From Haliclona indistincta (lineage: Eukaryota > Porifera > Demospongiae > Haplosclerida > Chalinidae): a stretch of DNA of 64,000 bases. The position numbers and the translations under genes were made by a program. The notes beneath the pieces are model-generated. The model was not told the DNA's origin and ran no database searches. It saw only the letters and a list, made by a program, of their open reading frames with translations. The DNA lies in the NCBI GenBank assembly GCA_964017065.1, contig OZ024790.1, forward strand, positions 1,111,218-1,175,217. The letters are read 5' to 3'. Position 1 is the first letter of the stretch. Each line of letters opens with the position of its first letter. Below are positions 37,901-47,884 of this stretch, piece after piece.

Positions 37901-40458
37901 AGCGGTTCCTTACAAACCAAGTGAATTTTACAGCATGAAAGGTGTGGTTGTGTGGCATGATACAGCACTCAGTTTTGCCTTGTGCTATATCAGCCACTTG
38001 ACCATACTCCTCATGCTATGACTGACAGCACACTGTCTATGACCTTGACAAACACCATAGTAGCGCTGAAATGTACTATAAAAATAATGTCTATCATGGC
38101 AAACAAGCAACAAAACAACAACGGTATAGTCATCAAAATAATTATTATAAATAATATTATCCTATAATAGTTTTGTTTAATATTAATAATGTAAGTGTGT
38201 TCACTCTGATTGACTAAAAATTACCACATGTGGTAAGTAAATCAATCTTTCTGACTTTTATGCACATGTTTCTATCTCTACAGGAAGCCTTGTAATTGAA
38301 AAAAATCCGAAGTGTGGAATTAACACTAGCCGGCAGTGTATAGTTAGATATGAATTCACTATCCCTTACCATGTACGGTGGTAATGATTCTTGTAAAATC
38401 CTGTGAAGACGTGTGTCGGTAGTACGTCCTGGTTAGTTTATAGTGATGTTTGCCTGATTTTGAACGTTTAAAAACGTTAGTAGAACTTCCGTGTCGATGT
38501 ACACTCACAAATGCCACTGGAGATCCTTTCCTCTTCCACACACCATTTCCATCAGCACGAACATCTATAGATTCATCCAGTGACTGCAGGTTGACAACAA
38601 ACGATATATTGTGATGGACATGCATAGGCTGCTTAGAACAAATGTTCTCTTCAGGTGGCTTGTTTATCACGAGAATTCTTGTCAATTCTTCCACTGTGTA
38701 ATGCTTATGTGGTCTCTCCCAACTATACACTGGTAACTTAGCGTCATCATCATACAAACTCCTCACTCTGAAGAATTGATAATGCCAGTAGTAAATTATT
38801 TAACACAGTGCCGTTTATTAACATAAAATACCTGTTCTCTTCTTCAGTCGGCTTAGCTCCTCGATCCGAGTCTTCATCCTCACTGACACGGTAAGTACCC
38901 TCTGTATCTGACTCAAAATCATCACTCGTGACATTGTAAGCTCCATCTTCGGCTGGGGTCGCTCTAAAAGGAGGAACGAGGAAATAAGATTATTTAACAC
39001 AGTACCGTTTAAGGTAGGAACGGAGTTTAATTTGAGGTCTTGGTTTTTTGTCATTTTTATTATTTGTAATCATGAATATAAGCTTTAAAAAATCCCTGAG
39101 TTTTATTGCAGAATTCTGCTTGGTTCTAGAGATATATACAAGCAAACCGTTGCTATCCAAACGCATGACGTCATCGATAATTATATTCACGATGAAGTAA
39201 TCTAATTCATAAAACGTGTGAAATAATATTCACACGGTATATTTGCTTGTCTTCTTCTCCTGTCGCCAGCCAACTGGAAGATCTTCATTGCATATTCGAA
39301 AGCGAGATGCATAACCTGTGCCACGCAGCTCGTGGAGTAGCCTCGTGGAGACGATCCGCCATGCTTTCTCGTATACGGATTATTGTCCTAGTGCACGGTT
39401 TATTTACTTTCCGCCGGCTTTCCGCACAAAATTGCATTCCTGGTTGCTATGCAAACAGGTGATTAGTACAAGAAGAACTACAAGTCAAACCACAGACCAC
39501 AATGAGCTTCCATATTTGGAACAGTTATTCTTAGGTATTCTCTCTTATGGTTTCTCAGGTCACAACGAAAATGGCGCGTATAAATCGCGCTGCTGGAGCC
39601 AAAGATGTAGACTGTTGAACACCAAGGGATGATACCAGGCTGTAAGTCAGCGTAGAGGTTTTGCAAGTGTTCAAGACTCGCTCAGTGGATTCTTCGATCA
39701 TATTGCAATGTTTTCACCGCAGGCCGCCACGAGCGCAACTGTGTGAGAAGCGTCCAGGCCAGTCCAAAAATGTTACTGAAATTTCCTTTCTGGGAGGTAG
39801 GAGCCTGTGAGGTGTCCTTAGAGAGGCGGCCTGCGATGAAAACTTAGGCTAGTAGTTGTTCTAGACAACCAGCAAACTAAAAACAGCTTGGTGTGTTTCT
39901 TTCCCAAAATATTATTAATAATAAAAAAACGAGTGACCTCCACTTCATAGCTCGCATTTCTGCGCACACCATCAAAAACACATAAAACTTGGGATTTACA
40001 ACGGTAATAGGTAGAATAGACCATGTACCAAGTTTGAAAGGAATAGACCAAAAGAACTCTATGTTACAGTCATTAAATCAAAAAATTCAATTTTCACAAA
40101 TTAAACTCCGTTCCTACCTTAAATACCTGTTCTCTTCTTCAGTCGGCTTAGCTCCTCGATCCGAGTCTTCATCCTCACTGACACGGTAAGTACCCTCTGT
40201 ATCTGACTCAAAATCATCACTCGTGATATTGCAAGCTCCATCTTCGGCTGCATCACTGTAGCTCACGACTGGCGCCGGCGTAATGGAACTCGAGCTGATG
40301 CCGGTGTTCAGCGGACTAGTAACGTCATCATCCAAAACCATTTCTTGCTTCACTGTGTCAACATAGTTGTGATGACTACTCTCACTCATCTGGCTGTCAA
40401 TAGACAAAATAGAATCGCTGTCTGTTTCTGCCAGTGTAAGATCAACGAAGGACGCCAT
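34957..40458 (-). CDS. MULE transposase with SWIM zinc finger
   Basis: Exons 40127-40458 (MASFVDLTLAETDSD), 38370-38767 and 34957-37334, joined in phases 2 and 1, give 1035 residues. The N-terminus is acidic and Ser-rich. The middle exon has VRADGNGVWKRKGSPVAF. The last exon carries the DDE core: VLCIDPTFNLGPFNVT (first Asp), YGSDGEPELIKAF (second Asp) and LFTTNNSESLNHVIK (Glu), all standard MULE motifs. A SWIM-type CxC...CxH finger (FCCDKNCQMFKGFSLCSH) follows at ~residue 830. It would cut and paste the element. All reading frames are open, so this copy may be active or recently active. An alternative first exon fragment at 38832-38955 has the same donor but no start codon. Confidence 0.85.
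38797..38990. repeat. Duplicated exon-1 segment and internal MULE end
   Basis: 38825-38955 repeats the 3' part of transposase exon 1 (copy at 40120-40245), including the donor and flanking intron. It stops at TCTTCGGCT and is directly followed by a 33-bp MULE end (GGGTCGCTCTAAAAGGAGG) in the same orientation as the left terminus. The sequence ATTATTTAACACAGT occurs at both ~38796 and ~38988. This is a recombination scar joining two partial copies of the element. Confidence 0.75.
39009..40122. mobile_element. TTAA-flanked inverted-end element, piggyBac-like size class
   Basis: A perfect 27-bp inverted repeat including the flanks (TTTAAGGTAGGAACGGAG... at 39008; its complement ends at 40123) lies at TTAA on both sides. 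About 1.1 kb between with no recognisable transposase. TTAA duplication is the piggyBac hallmark, but the terminal GG/CC bases are not classical, so the family is tentative. It is nested in the MULE. The duplicated segment near 38810 shows what the locus looks like without it. Confidence 0.7.
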
Positions 40459-41736
40459 TGCCAACGACACGTGGAGAAGGCGTTATCATCGACACGACGC
40501 GTACACGAGGAGGAGGAGGCGTTATCATTTTGACGTCACGAGCAAAAATGTCACTGACAATGACGTCACCGTTTCTTCGTTTCTTCATTTCCGTTTCCTA
40601 TTTCTCATTTCCTCGTTCCTCCTTTTAGAGCGACCCTTTGAATAGATCTTGCAACGCCACAGTCAAAGCGGAAGTAACACGTTTTCTTACGTTGACCAAT
40701 CAATCACGCGTTTCAATTCTCTGATGCAGGTCCACACGTGACCAGCCGTGTTTGATTGGTCAACGTTACGGTGGCCCTGGAGGTCGCTATTCACGTCACT
40801 GCTGTGACTCCAGTTGCAGTCGCGTATCACGTATCACTCCAGTCCCGTAAAATTAGGCGGTTAACCAATCAATGATATTCATGATTTTTATAGCTGTAAT
40901 TTTCTAACCAAGAGCGTTCGTGCAGGCAGAGTTGCTGCGTGCAGTTTGCTTGCCTATCGATAGGCATCAAATATAGCAAATTTCAGCAATGAACGCAGTG
41001 GTAGACAGTCGCGGAGCGACGACCTCGCCCTGTGAAAACTATTCTTTAGTTGTTCCATAGACAATAGTTGTGCGAAAGGTGAGAAGCTAAAACTGCTCAG
41101 TTTTCCGAGCGCTGCTCGTACGTGATATTACAGCTCCGCAGGTGAGGGGTTTTGCTGTCTGGCACAATGTCAATGACACAGCTGTAATATCGTGTACGAG
41201 CAGCACTAGGCAAAAAGCTCGCATAAATACCCGCACAGATGGCAGCTGAGCTTCCCTTTGCAGTTTTAGCTTCGTAGCTTTTCGTACAACTAAAGAAAAA
41301 TTCGCGGTGTTAAAGTTACAATCGATCGTCATAGTTGACACAGGGCGAGCTAGTCACTCCCGTGCAATGTCTAACCTGCATGCGTTGCTGAAATTGTTAA
41401 ATTTTTTATGCCTATCAATAGGCAAGCGAACTGCACGCAGCAACTCTTCCAGCACGAACACTCTTGGCTAGAAAAATACAGCTATGAAAGTCATGAATAT
41501 CATTGATTGGTTACCCGCCCAGTTTTATGGGACCGGAGTGATACGTGATACGCGACTGCAACTGGAGTCACAGCAGTGACGTGAATAGCGACCTCCAGGG
41601 CCACCGTACAACGTATTACTTCCGCTTTGACTGTGGCGTTGCAAGATCTATTCAAAGCGCTGTAGACAAGTCGTTTTTCTGAACTGAATTTTTATGCCGA
41701 GGTGGGCGGAGCCACGTAGGCATACAGTAGTCTGTT

Positions 41737-41739
<3 letters not shown>

Positions 41740-41794
<55 letters not shown>
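41740..41794. repeat. GT microsatellite
   Basis: ~55 bp of (GT)n just outside the foldback element. No coding significance. Confidence 0.95.
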
Positions 41795-41796
<2 letters not shown>

Positions 41797-41879
41797 CGCA
41801 ATGCGTATCTCAGCAACCGCTTGCTACTAAGCGCTGAAATTAGCAACACAGGTAGATCTCAGTAGTTTATGAAAAACAA

Positions 41880-42200
41880 ATAGGGCAGAATTGCGATTAA
41901 TGGCTTTGTTTTCGAGTTATGGCGTGATTTGCTCGCCTGGACTGCCGTTGCTCGCGGCGTTCGGGCTTCCTTCAGAGACAGTACTGTCCACAGCTGGCTA
42001 CATCGCGCTTGATATGTGACAGTGCAGCTCATATGACTCCATAAGCAGCAATGAAACTAGCGAGCGAAAGCGTCTTCAGAGTTCAGACTCATCTTGCTCG
42101 TCGAGTGAGCCTGAGCGAGCAAGCCAGACTACAGTTTATGCAGGTAAGTCTTCTGTAAACAGCTTGTATTTTTATTACAACAGCTTGTACAATGCATTTT
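41880..42200 (+). other. Possible isolated exon with strong donor
   Basis: The stretch up to 42143 can be read as Ser-rich protein (NETSERKRLQSSDSSCSSSE) and ends at TTTATGCAG/GTAAGT. No downstream partner could be fixed, because the next 2.5 kb is minisatellite and transposon. It could be the first exon of a broken gene or chance. Confidence 0.25.
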
Positions 42201-42204
42201 AGCT

Positions 42205-42333
42205 ACATGTACTCTATGCTGCTACAATCCATTGTTCTGCTGCTTGCATGCAACCATAGTTATGCTGCTTCAGTTCTGCTGCTTGCATGCTTCCATGGTT
42301 CTGCTGCTTGCATGCTTCAGTTCTCCTGCTTGC
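42205..42333. repeat. 22-bp minisatellite, left part
   Basis: Units of the form TTCTGCTGCTTGCATGCTTC with CATGG or AG spacers. The array continues at 44262-44680; the 1.9-kb element between was inserted into it. Confidence 0.85.
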
Positions 42334-42543
42334 TAGCCTCGTCCCCAGGCCGAATTTTTCGCAACGCAGAAACGCAACGGAACGAAACGGCGAAAAATTG
42401 GGCCTGGTACACACTGCAAGGGTAATAGTGCGCTTGCGCGACAGTGCGCGTAAGTAATAATATTATTCATAAGTTAATAAACGCTGAATACCATTAACAA
42501 CCGCATGGTACAATAATAATTATTAAAACAGACTGAATCAACA

Positions 42544-42965
42544 GTGTGGCAGGCTTCATCTGCTTTATGCAGAATCTGCAGTAGATCTGTAATTTCTAAA
42601 CACAGTGTGGCACTGTTTTCAAGATCAGGTGTTGCGGAAAGACTGAGCAGAGTGATCAACAGTCCAGTTGTGGACACTTGGAGTATATCTGTAGACAAAA
42701 GTTGCTTGCCGCTGAAGCATTCATAGTGATAGCTAAATCCAGTAATGAGAAACAACAACTACCATTGATCACCAGCAGTCATCTATCAGCAGTCGTCACA
42801 GGTACCACCACTCCGAGGAAGAGGGCAAAAGACACTAGTGGAGCTGGTGCTTCTCCTCACACACAGGTGTGTAGACCAGCACCCAAGCGGCAGACAGTGG
42901 CAGGCTATGGAAGAAGGCTAAATTTTTGTATAGAGGATGATGGTATGGTTATTAAATTTTCTTGA
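42544..42965 (+). pseudogene. Captured gene fragment with CxxC motif
   Basis: Two overlapping frames: 42544-42726 contains SSALCRICSRSVISKHSVALF, and 42678-42965 contains LPLITSSHLSAVVTGTTTPRKRAK. They look like consecutive parts of one protein put out of register by a frameshift near 42700. The CRIC motif suggests a zinc-binding N-terminal domain, but I cannot name the family. Confidence 0.4.
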
Positions 42966-43546
42966 TGAGAAAAGGTGAACATGTCTTAGCTTCAGACCTA
43001 GAAGTACAGTCATTGAGAGATAGCGACACTTCACCTTCTCTATCATCAGTTCAGGAGTCTAATGGTAAAGAGATTCATAGTTTACAGTTGAAGTAGTCAT
43101 GATTATGATTTCTACGTATACAGCAGCTCATGACACAGGCAACATTTGCAACGAACAGTCAGTAATGGTAAAAAGCGCAACGATTATTAATAACAAACCA
43201 CATAATTATTGAAATTACAGATATCGGTTTACTCACCAAGTAATATGCACAAGTTGAAGTTCCCTTGAGTTACAGTTTTCAAAAGCTCGGTAGGTCATTG
43301 GCTGGCGGAAACATCCACACTATCTGTAGAGCCATCTTCAACAATGCTATGCTCAGAGATGAGGTTTTGATGAGAGTTTGTTGATTGTTGATGACGAATG
43401 TGCCTCCCTGTGTCGACAGAAAGCCAAGCCTGTATCCCTGTTTAGGTTAATGACACTCGATGAAGCTGAAAATTTTGCGTAGAGCCAGGCAATGGATGAG
43501 CTTGACACAAAGGCACACACACTGCTCAGTATTCTCAACACAGCTG

Positions 43547-44046
43547 TCACTCACTCCTCCAGGCGTAACAAAAACAAGACTGGCGATGCACAATAGCTTC
43601 AGGAGCAGTGTATAGTAATGAAAAACGACCCATAGTCACATCTTTCTCACTAGCAAGCAGCTGTTTGTCCACATCTGTACTTATAACAGTCACAATTAAT
43701 AGTTCAGGCTGGCAAACTACATACCTTCGTTTCCACTCAATATTCCTGCTGAAACACCTCGCTGTAAAAGGCCTGTTACCTGGTCGACCATCAACGACAC
43801 TAGCGGTGAAATAACCAGCGCTCAGCTCCATAAGAAGTACGATTTAGCTTATAGTCGAAGAGAAACGGCACTGACTAGTTGGTAGCACAGAGACTTGCCG
43901 TATCCGGTGGGGAACCAAGCAAATACGTCCTGACCATGGTACAGATGGTAAACAGCTTCTTCCTGCTTCGGCTTTAGCGTGACATTCTCTCTTCCCAAGC
44001 AGGAGAGAGCATACGCGATACCAGTAGGAAACTCGATCGACTCCAT
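43547..44046 (-). pseudogene. RecQ-like helicase fragment
   Basis: The frame at 43849-44046 begins MESIEFPTGIAYALSCLGRE and contains the RecQ motif 0/I block LKPKQEEAVYHLYHGQDVF and FPTGYGKSLCYQL (Walker A). A second piece in the frame at 43547-43831 has DKQLLASEKDVTMGRFSLLY and TAPEAIVH, like the next RecQ block. Motif II (DEAH) and everything after are missing. It is a broken helicase N-terminus inside the transposon, on the strand opposite to the other fragment. Confidence 0.7.
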
Positions 44047-44261
44047 TTTCTGATGATAGCACGGAAAGTGATTCGCTAAACGGACTAGTATAACGGATTA
44101 ATATAGCGAGAATATCCAAGCGATTACGGATTCCCTAGATTCTGGGGAATGGTCTGAGCACGCGCACTATTACCCCTGCAGTGTGTACCAGGCCCAATTT
44201 TTCGCCGTTTCGTTCCGTTGCGTTTCTGCGTTGCGAAAAATTCGGCCTGGGGACGAGGCTA

Positions 44262-44690
44262 CCTGCTTGCATGCTTCCATGGTTCTGCTGCTTGCATGCT
44301 TCAGTTCTCCTGCTTGCATGCATGCTTCTATGGTTCTGCTGCTTTCATGCTTCAGTTCTCCTGCTTGCATGTTTCTATGGTTCTGCTGCTTGCATGCTTC
44401 AGTTCTGCTGCTTGCATGCTTCCATGGTTCTGCTGCTTGCTTGCTTGCTTCAGTTCTGCTGCTTGCATGGTTCTGCTGCTTGCATGCTACCGTGGTTCTG
44501 CTGCTAGCATGCATCCATGGTTCTGCTGCTTGCATGCTACCGTGGTTCTGCTGCTTGCATGCTTCCATAGCTCTGCTCAAGTTCCATGATGCTGTTTTGA
44601 TGCTTCCATGGATCTACTGCATGCATACGTGCTGCCATATGCATCTGCTATTTGCATGCTAGCATACATGCTACTGCACCGAGGCATCTG
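44262..44690. repeat. 22-bp minisatellite, right part
   Basis: About 15-18 imperfect copies of a unit around TTCTGCTGCTTGCATGCTTC with alternating CCATGG, CAG and CTATGG joints, rich in the palindrome TGCATGCA. The array is open in several frames on both strands (peptides such as ACFHGSAACML), but this is a property of the repeat, not evidence of a protein. Confidence 0.9.
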
Positions 44691-45035
44691 CACCTTTGGT
44701 GCTTTATTTTAAGTTGTGAAGACATTTTTTACACATCATGAATTCATTACCCAGTCCCTACTAACAAAACTGTAAATCCACTCTTCTTGACAATAAAATC
44801 TATCATGTTTCACATAAAAAAAAAATAAATAAATTTTTTTCATATTGATGTCATGTATAATACAAACTTGACTGAGATCTGTGGGTATAAACCCAAGCAC
44901 TACATGCTCAGCACACCTGCCTATACACCACTATAGCTCTCATAGCCTGTTATATGCTCCTGAAAATCTAAGAGTAAATAGTGTAAGGACAAAGCAACGC
45001 TTCATGACAGAATATTGCTAACCACTGAAGTGTCA
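44691..45035. other. Spacer, no gene seen
   Basis: AT-rich sequence with a TGCACCTTTGGTGCTTTATTTTAAG stretch that is also found, inverted and shorter, near 54695-54712. No coding frame. Confidence 0.45.
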
Positions 45036-45670
45036 CTAGGTAGTCAACGACAAACTGCTGATGATGCTGCTGAGCTCGATCTAGCGGGGTGTTCCCATCC
45101 TGCAGCATGTGATGATGACGACAAGAGTTCATTACCTAAGAGTGTGCAACCGGCAATATACCTGTTGGACAGCATTGGACATTAATTTTTCTACCTCACA
45201 AGTTTACCTATACGCATGATGACTATCATTACTGCTGTTGTGAATATCATTACACAACGGTGAATATCATTAGCATTGCAGCCCTAACTGTATAAACTTG
45301 TGACGTAGACAACGTTGTCTAACAGGGTATATTGATGGTTGCATACTCTTAGGTAATGAACTCTTGATGACGAAGAGTATAATATTTAATTAAGGTACAT
45401 TGTAGTAAGATAAGTTGCTAGGTAGCCAAAAATGGAATGGGTATTGTACCACTTTGCTAGCTCAAATGGAGTCCTCCCATCCTGCAGGTAATGATGAAGA
45501 GAGTGCTAGTTAATAGTTAACAAAGATGAGCATATACATTGCAGTGACACAGGCTCACCTTATATCTCAACTGTATGTTGGTTCCATGGGCTACTAGTAT
45601 GTAGCTTCATCACCTCTCGGCGATCACCTTTAGCAGCATGGAGACAGGCTGTCCTTGAGTACTATAAGAG
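45036..45670 (-). pseudogene. Fragment E: broken ankyrin gene 3' end
   Basis: Three family exons remain: 45561-45663 (SRTACLHAAKGDRREVMKL), ~45410-45480 (DGRTPFELAKWYNTHSI, then a stop in frame) and ~45040-45102 (DGNTPLDRAQQHHQQFVVDYL). The first has a 4-nt insertion after the KL codons (TA to TATGTA on the plus strand at ~45597), which breaks the frame. No first exon or upstream repeats are present. It resembles the last two exons of genes C and D, so it is the tail of a decayed short paralogue. Confidence 0.72.
45121..45370. mobile_element. MITE inserted in fragment E
   Basis: ~250 bp. Left end CAAGAGTTCATTACCTAAGAG mirrors right end CTCTTAGGTAATGAACTCTTG; flanks share ATGACGA (7-8 bp duplication). 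Same family as 54031-54616. Confidence 0.82.
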
Positions 45671-46062
45671 AAGTATGCAGCTGATACTGTACTGGTAGCT
45701 AACATGAGCTCAATGACACTCAAACTACACATTGTAAACTGAAGTTTCTTTGAAGCTGTAACAATAGATGGTACAGTAACTTAATGCTTGCATGTGCCTA
45801 AGAAAGGCTGCTGTATTTGATCCTAAAAGACGAATCATTTCCTCGGGTATTTAATTTTAAAGTAGCTATCCTAATTATTAATTTAAATAAATTACATGCA
45901 AACATTCAGCATGCAGAAACAACACTAACTATATGTCACTTACTACAGCATTTATGACGCACAGTAATACATGATTCAAGCGGGATTCAAGCAATACTTC
46001 TTGCATGATAATACGATTTCTAAAAATTATTAATCAGCATTCTAAAATACCGGTGGCTGTAA
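45671..46062. other. Spacer, no gene seen
   Basis: Probably intron or flank of fragment E; AT-rich with no recognisable repeat or exon. Confidence 0.4.
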
Positions 46063-47190
46063 ATGAATCAATTTTGTTTATTACTAGCATTTCGATACTG
46101 TATCAATGAAGGATGGCAGACAGATGAGGTAGTGATTCCAACGTTTCAATTACCTCAGCTGCAAATGGTGAAGAAAGGGCTTATTCAAGAGCTGTTCTTG
46201 CTATACAAGAAATTTAACTTGCAATGGAACACTTGTCTACATGGTTAAAGCAAATTTTTGGGGTAATATCTCTTACACGCAAAGACACCATCCTTAATTC
46301 ACTAGCAGCCATACACACAAAAAGGGCTAATTTCCTCAAAACTGCACCTGAGCATGGAAAGCTTATTGCAGTGCTTTAAGAACCTTACTGTCTCCCTAGA
46401 TCACGTAAGCAGCTCAGCAAATTCACGCAGCTATGAAAAAACAACTGAAATGCGTGCTGGTACACCTCCCTCGTTTTTGCAATTGAGACTATGCAGATAG
46501 CTAACGAAGAGTTGGGTGCTAAATCACAGTTGCTTAAGAAGAAAAATCAACAGTTGGAAGCTGAGAGAGATGAGTTGCTTGCTAAGGTCAGTGAATTCAA
46601 ACCACATGCATAATGTCAGGCGAAGAGAAAGAAGAAAGCAGAAAGTGATTAATGACCAGCGTAAACTGATAATAAAAGTCCTTGAAGTTATAGGCTTGTT
46701 TGAAAGTGCAACAAGAAGAAGCTCTTCAAAAGAAACAGGAAGAGGCAGAAAAGCAAAGAGAGAAACTACTGTTGCAAAAAGAGAAGCTCACAGGTGACGT
46801 TGTCAAACTAGGTTTGTGGCAGTCTTCAAAAGATGTAGATGCAGGCCTACAATTACTACGACCAGAAACCAGCAAACGAGAGGCAATAAAGGCTCAGCTA
46901 AAGTTCCGCAAAACCGTACTTGAGCAGAAGTATAAAGACACGTCACGTCTTCCAAATCTCAAAGAATAAAACCCAGTATACTTCTGCTATTATTGTACTG
47001 AATGAGAACTTGCTGGTTTTATTTGCTGATGCCGACCATGCTTGACCAGGAATCTCAAGATCTTCAGGCTTGTCACTTAGTAGGAGTTCCCCAGTTTATC
47101 GAGGATGACAAATTAGTTGCTTACTCTGGAGTGGGTATTTCACAGGTGACTGGCTTCCCAGAATGGTATAATGTCGACCGTTACTAAAGA
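46063..47190 (+). pseudogene. Decayed coiled-coil coding sequence
   Basis: Successive frames carry protein-like segments: 46063-46245 (NEGWQTDEVVIPTFQLPQLQ), around 46490-46610 (NEELGAKSQLLKKKNQQLEA), 46700-46969 (EEALQKKQEEAEKQREKLLL then SKREAIKAQLKFRKTVLEQK) and around 46985-47190 (IVLNENLLVLFADADH). Stops and frameshifts separate them. Together they look like one ~350-residue intronless protein with a central coiled coil, possibly transposon-encoded or retrocopied. I do not recognise the family. Confidence 0.5.
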
Positions 47191-47884
47191 ACTAACTTTT
47201 GCATGGTGTGCATGCTATCATGGCTATGATGATATCATCAAAATTAATGATGCCTAAATAGTAATTCAGCTTTAAACAAATTTACCCGATTCCGTAGTGA
47301 AATGTAGCTCATTATTACCGCAACAATCAGCGAAGTTTGGCAAACAATGATTCATAATAGCTATGTTTTCTTCGAACAAAGCTATTGCTCAAGTGACGAA
47401 GGGTGTATACGTAGATACCGTATATCCAATAGAAAATCTCTGGAAAATGTATGCCAATTACAAAAAGGTTTTTCAAGAATATCTCTGCAGTTTCTTCGCC
47501 GATTTTAGTCATTTAACTTGTAGTCGATTTGTAATGAACTAGAGAACAAAGCAGCAACAGAAACTAATCTCCAGCAGTAGATTAATTTGCACTCTACGAA
47601 CATCAGTTTCTAAGTGTACGTGCATGGTAAGCGCTCACCTTCGGTCTTGATCGTTGAAACAAGTTAAGAGAACACAAGCGCTGTCCTTCTTCTTCTTAAA
47701 AGTGCTCCTGCATGAGGAGACAAAAGCGCTCGCGTGACGAGCAGCGCTTCCTCGACAAAATTTCACCAATGATCCTGCCCATGTTGTTTATTTTCAAAAC
47801 ATTACTGTCACCACCCACATGCGTACAATAATCTTTTGAACGTAAAAATTGAAAATAGTATGCATGCATAAGTTGAAAAAGTAA
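47191..47884. other. Spacer downstream of gene A
   Basis: About 690 bp, 3' side of gene A. A short open frame (47327-47512, -) has no recognisable content. Nothing else seen. Confidence 0.45.

Larger units (their letters stand above)
34325..40636 (-). mobile_element. Autonomous Mutator-like element (MULE), 6.3 kb
   Basis: 76-bp inverted ends (34325-34400 and 40561-40636, one mismatch seen) starting GGGTCGCTCTAAAAGGAGG, and a perfect 9-bp target duplication TTTGAATAG (34316-34324 and 40637-40645). Inside is a three-exon transposase gene on the minus strand with no stop or frameshift. The 9-bp duplication, long inverted ends, MULE-type DDE core and SWIM finger together identify the superfamily. 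Intron 1 holds a TTAA-flanked insertion and a rearranged partial copy of exon 1. Confidence 0.93.
34308..41664. mobile_element. Foldback element split by a MULE
   Basis: The short left tip TACAGCGCTTTGAATAG (34308-34324) continues at 40646 after the MULE. From there to 41664 the sequence folds back: 40646-~40985 is matched, inverted, by ~41375-41664 (for example AGATCTTGCAACGCCACAG with CTGTGGCGTTGCAAGATCT, and CTATCGATAGGC with GCCTATCAATAGGC). Without the MULE it would be ~1.04 kb. The centre (41030-41340) is also partly self-complementary. No protein recognised. Confidence 0.82.
42334..44261. mobile_element. Pack-MULE-like element with captured genes
   Basis: 100-bp inverted ends (42334-42433 and 44162-44261, about one or two mismatches) starting TAGCCTCGTCCCCAGGCCG, flanked by a 9-bp direct repeat CCTGCTTGC (42325-42333 and 44262-44270). 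The interior has no transposase. It has pieces of two unrelated coding sequences on opposite strands. Long inverted ends, 9-bp duplication and gene fragments fit a non-autonomous MULE that has picked up host genes. Caution: the flanking word also belongs to the minisatellite unit, so the duplication is less decisive. Confidence 0.75.

Noticed and set aside
44170..44662. Overlapping long frames rich in LLLACFHGSAACM-like peptides
   Set aside because: They arise from the 22-bp minisatellite, which lacks stops in several frames on both strands.
42205..44690. CRISPR-like array of 22-bp units
   Set aside because: The units are contiguous with no unique spacers, and the DNA is eukaryotic; it is a minisatellite.
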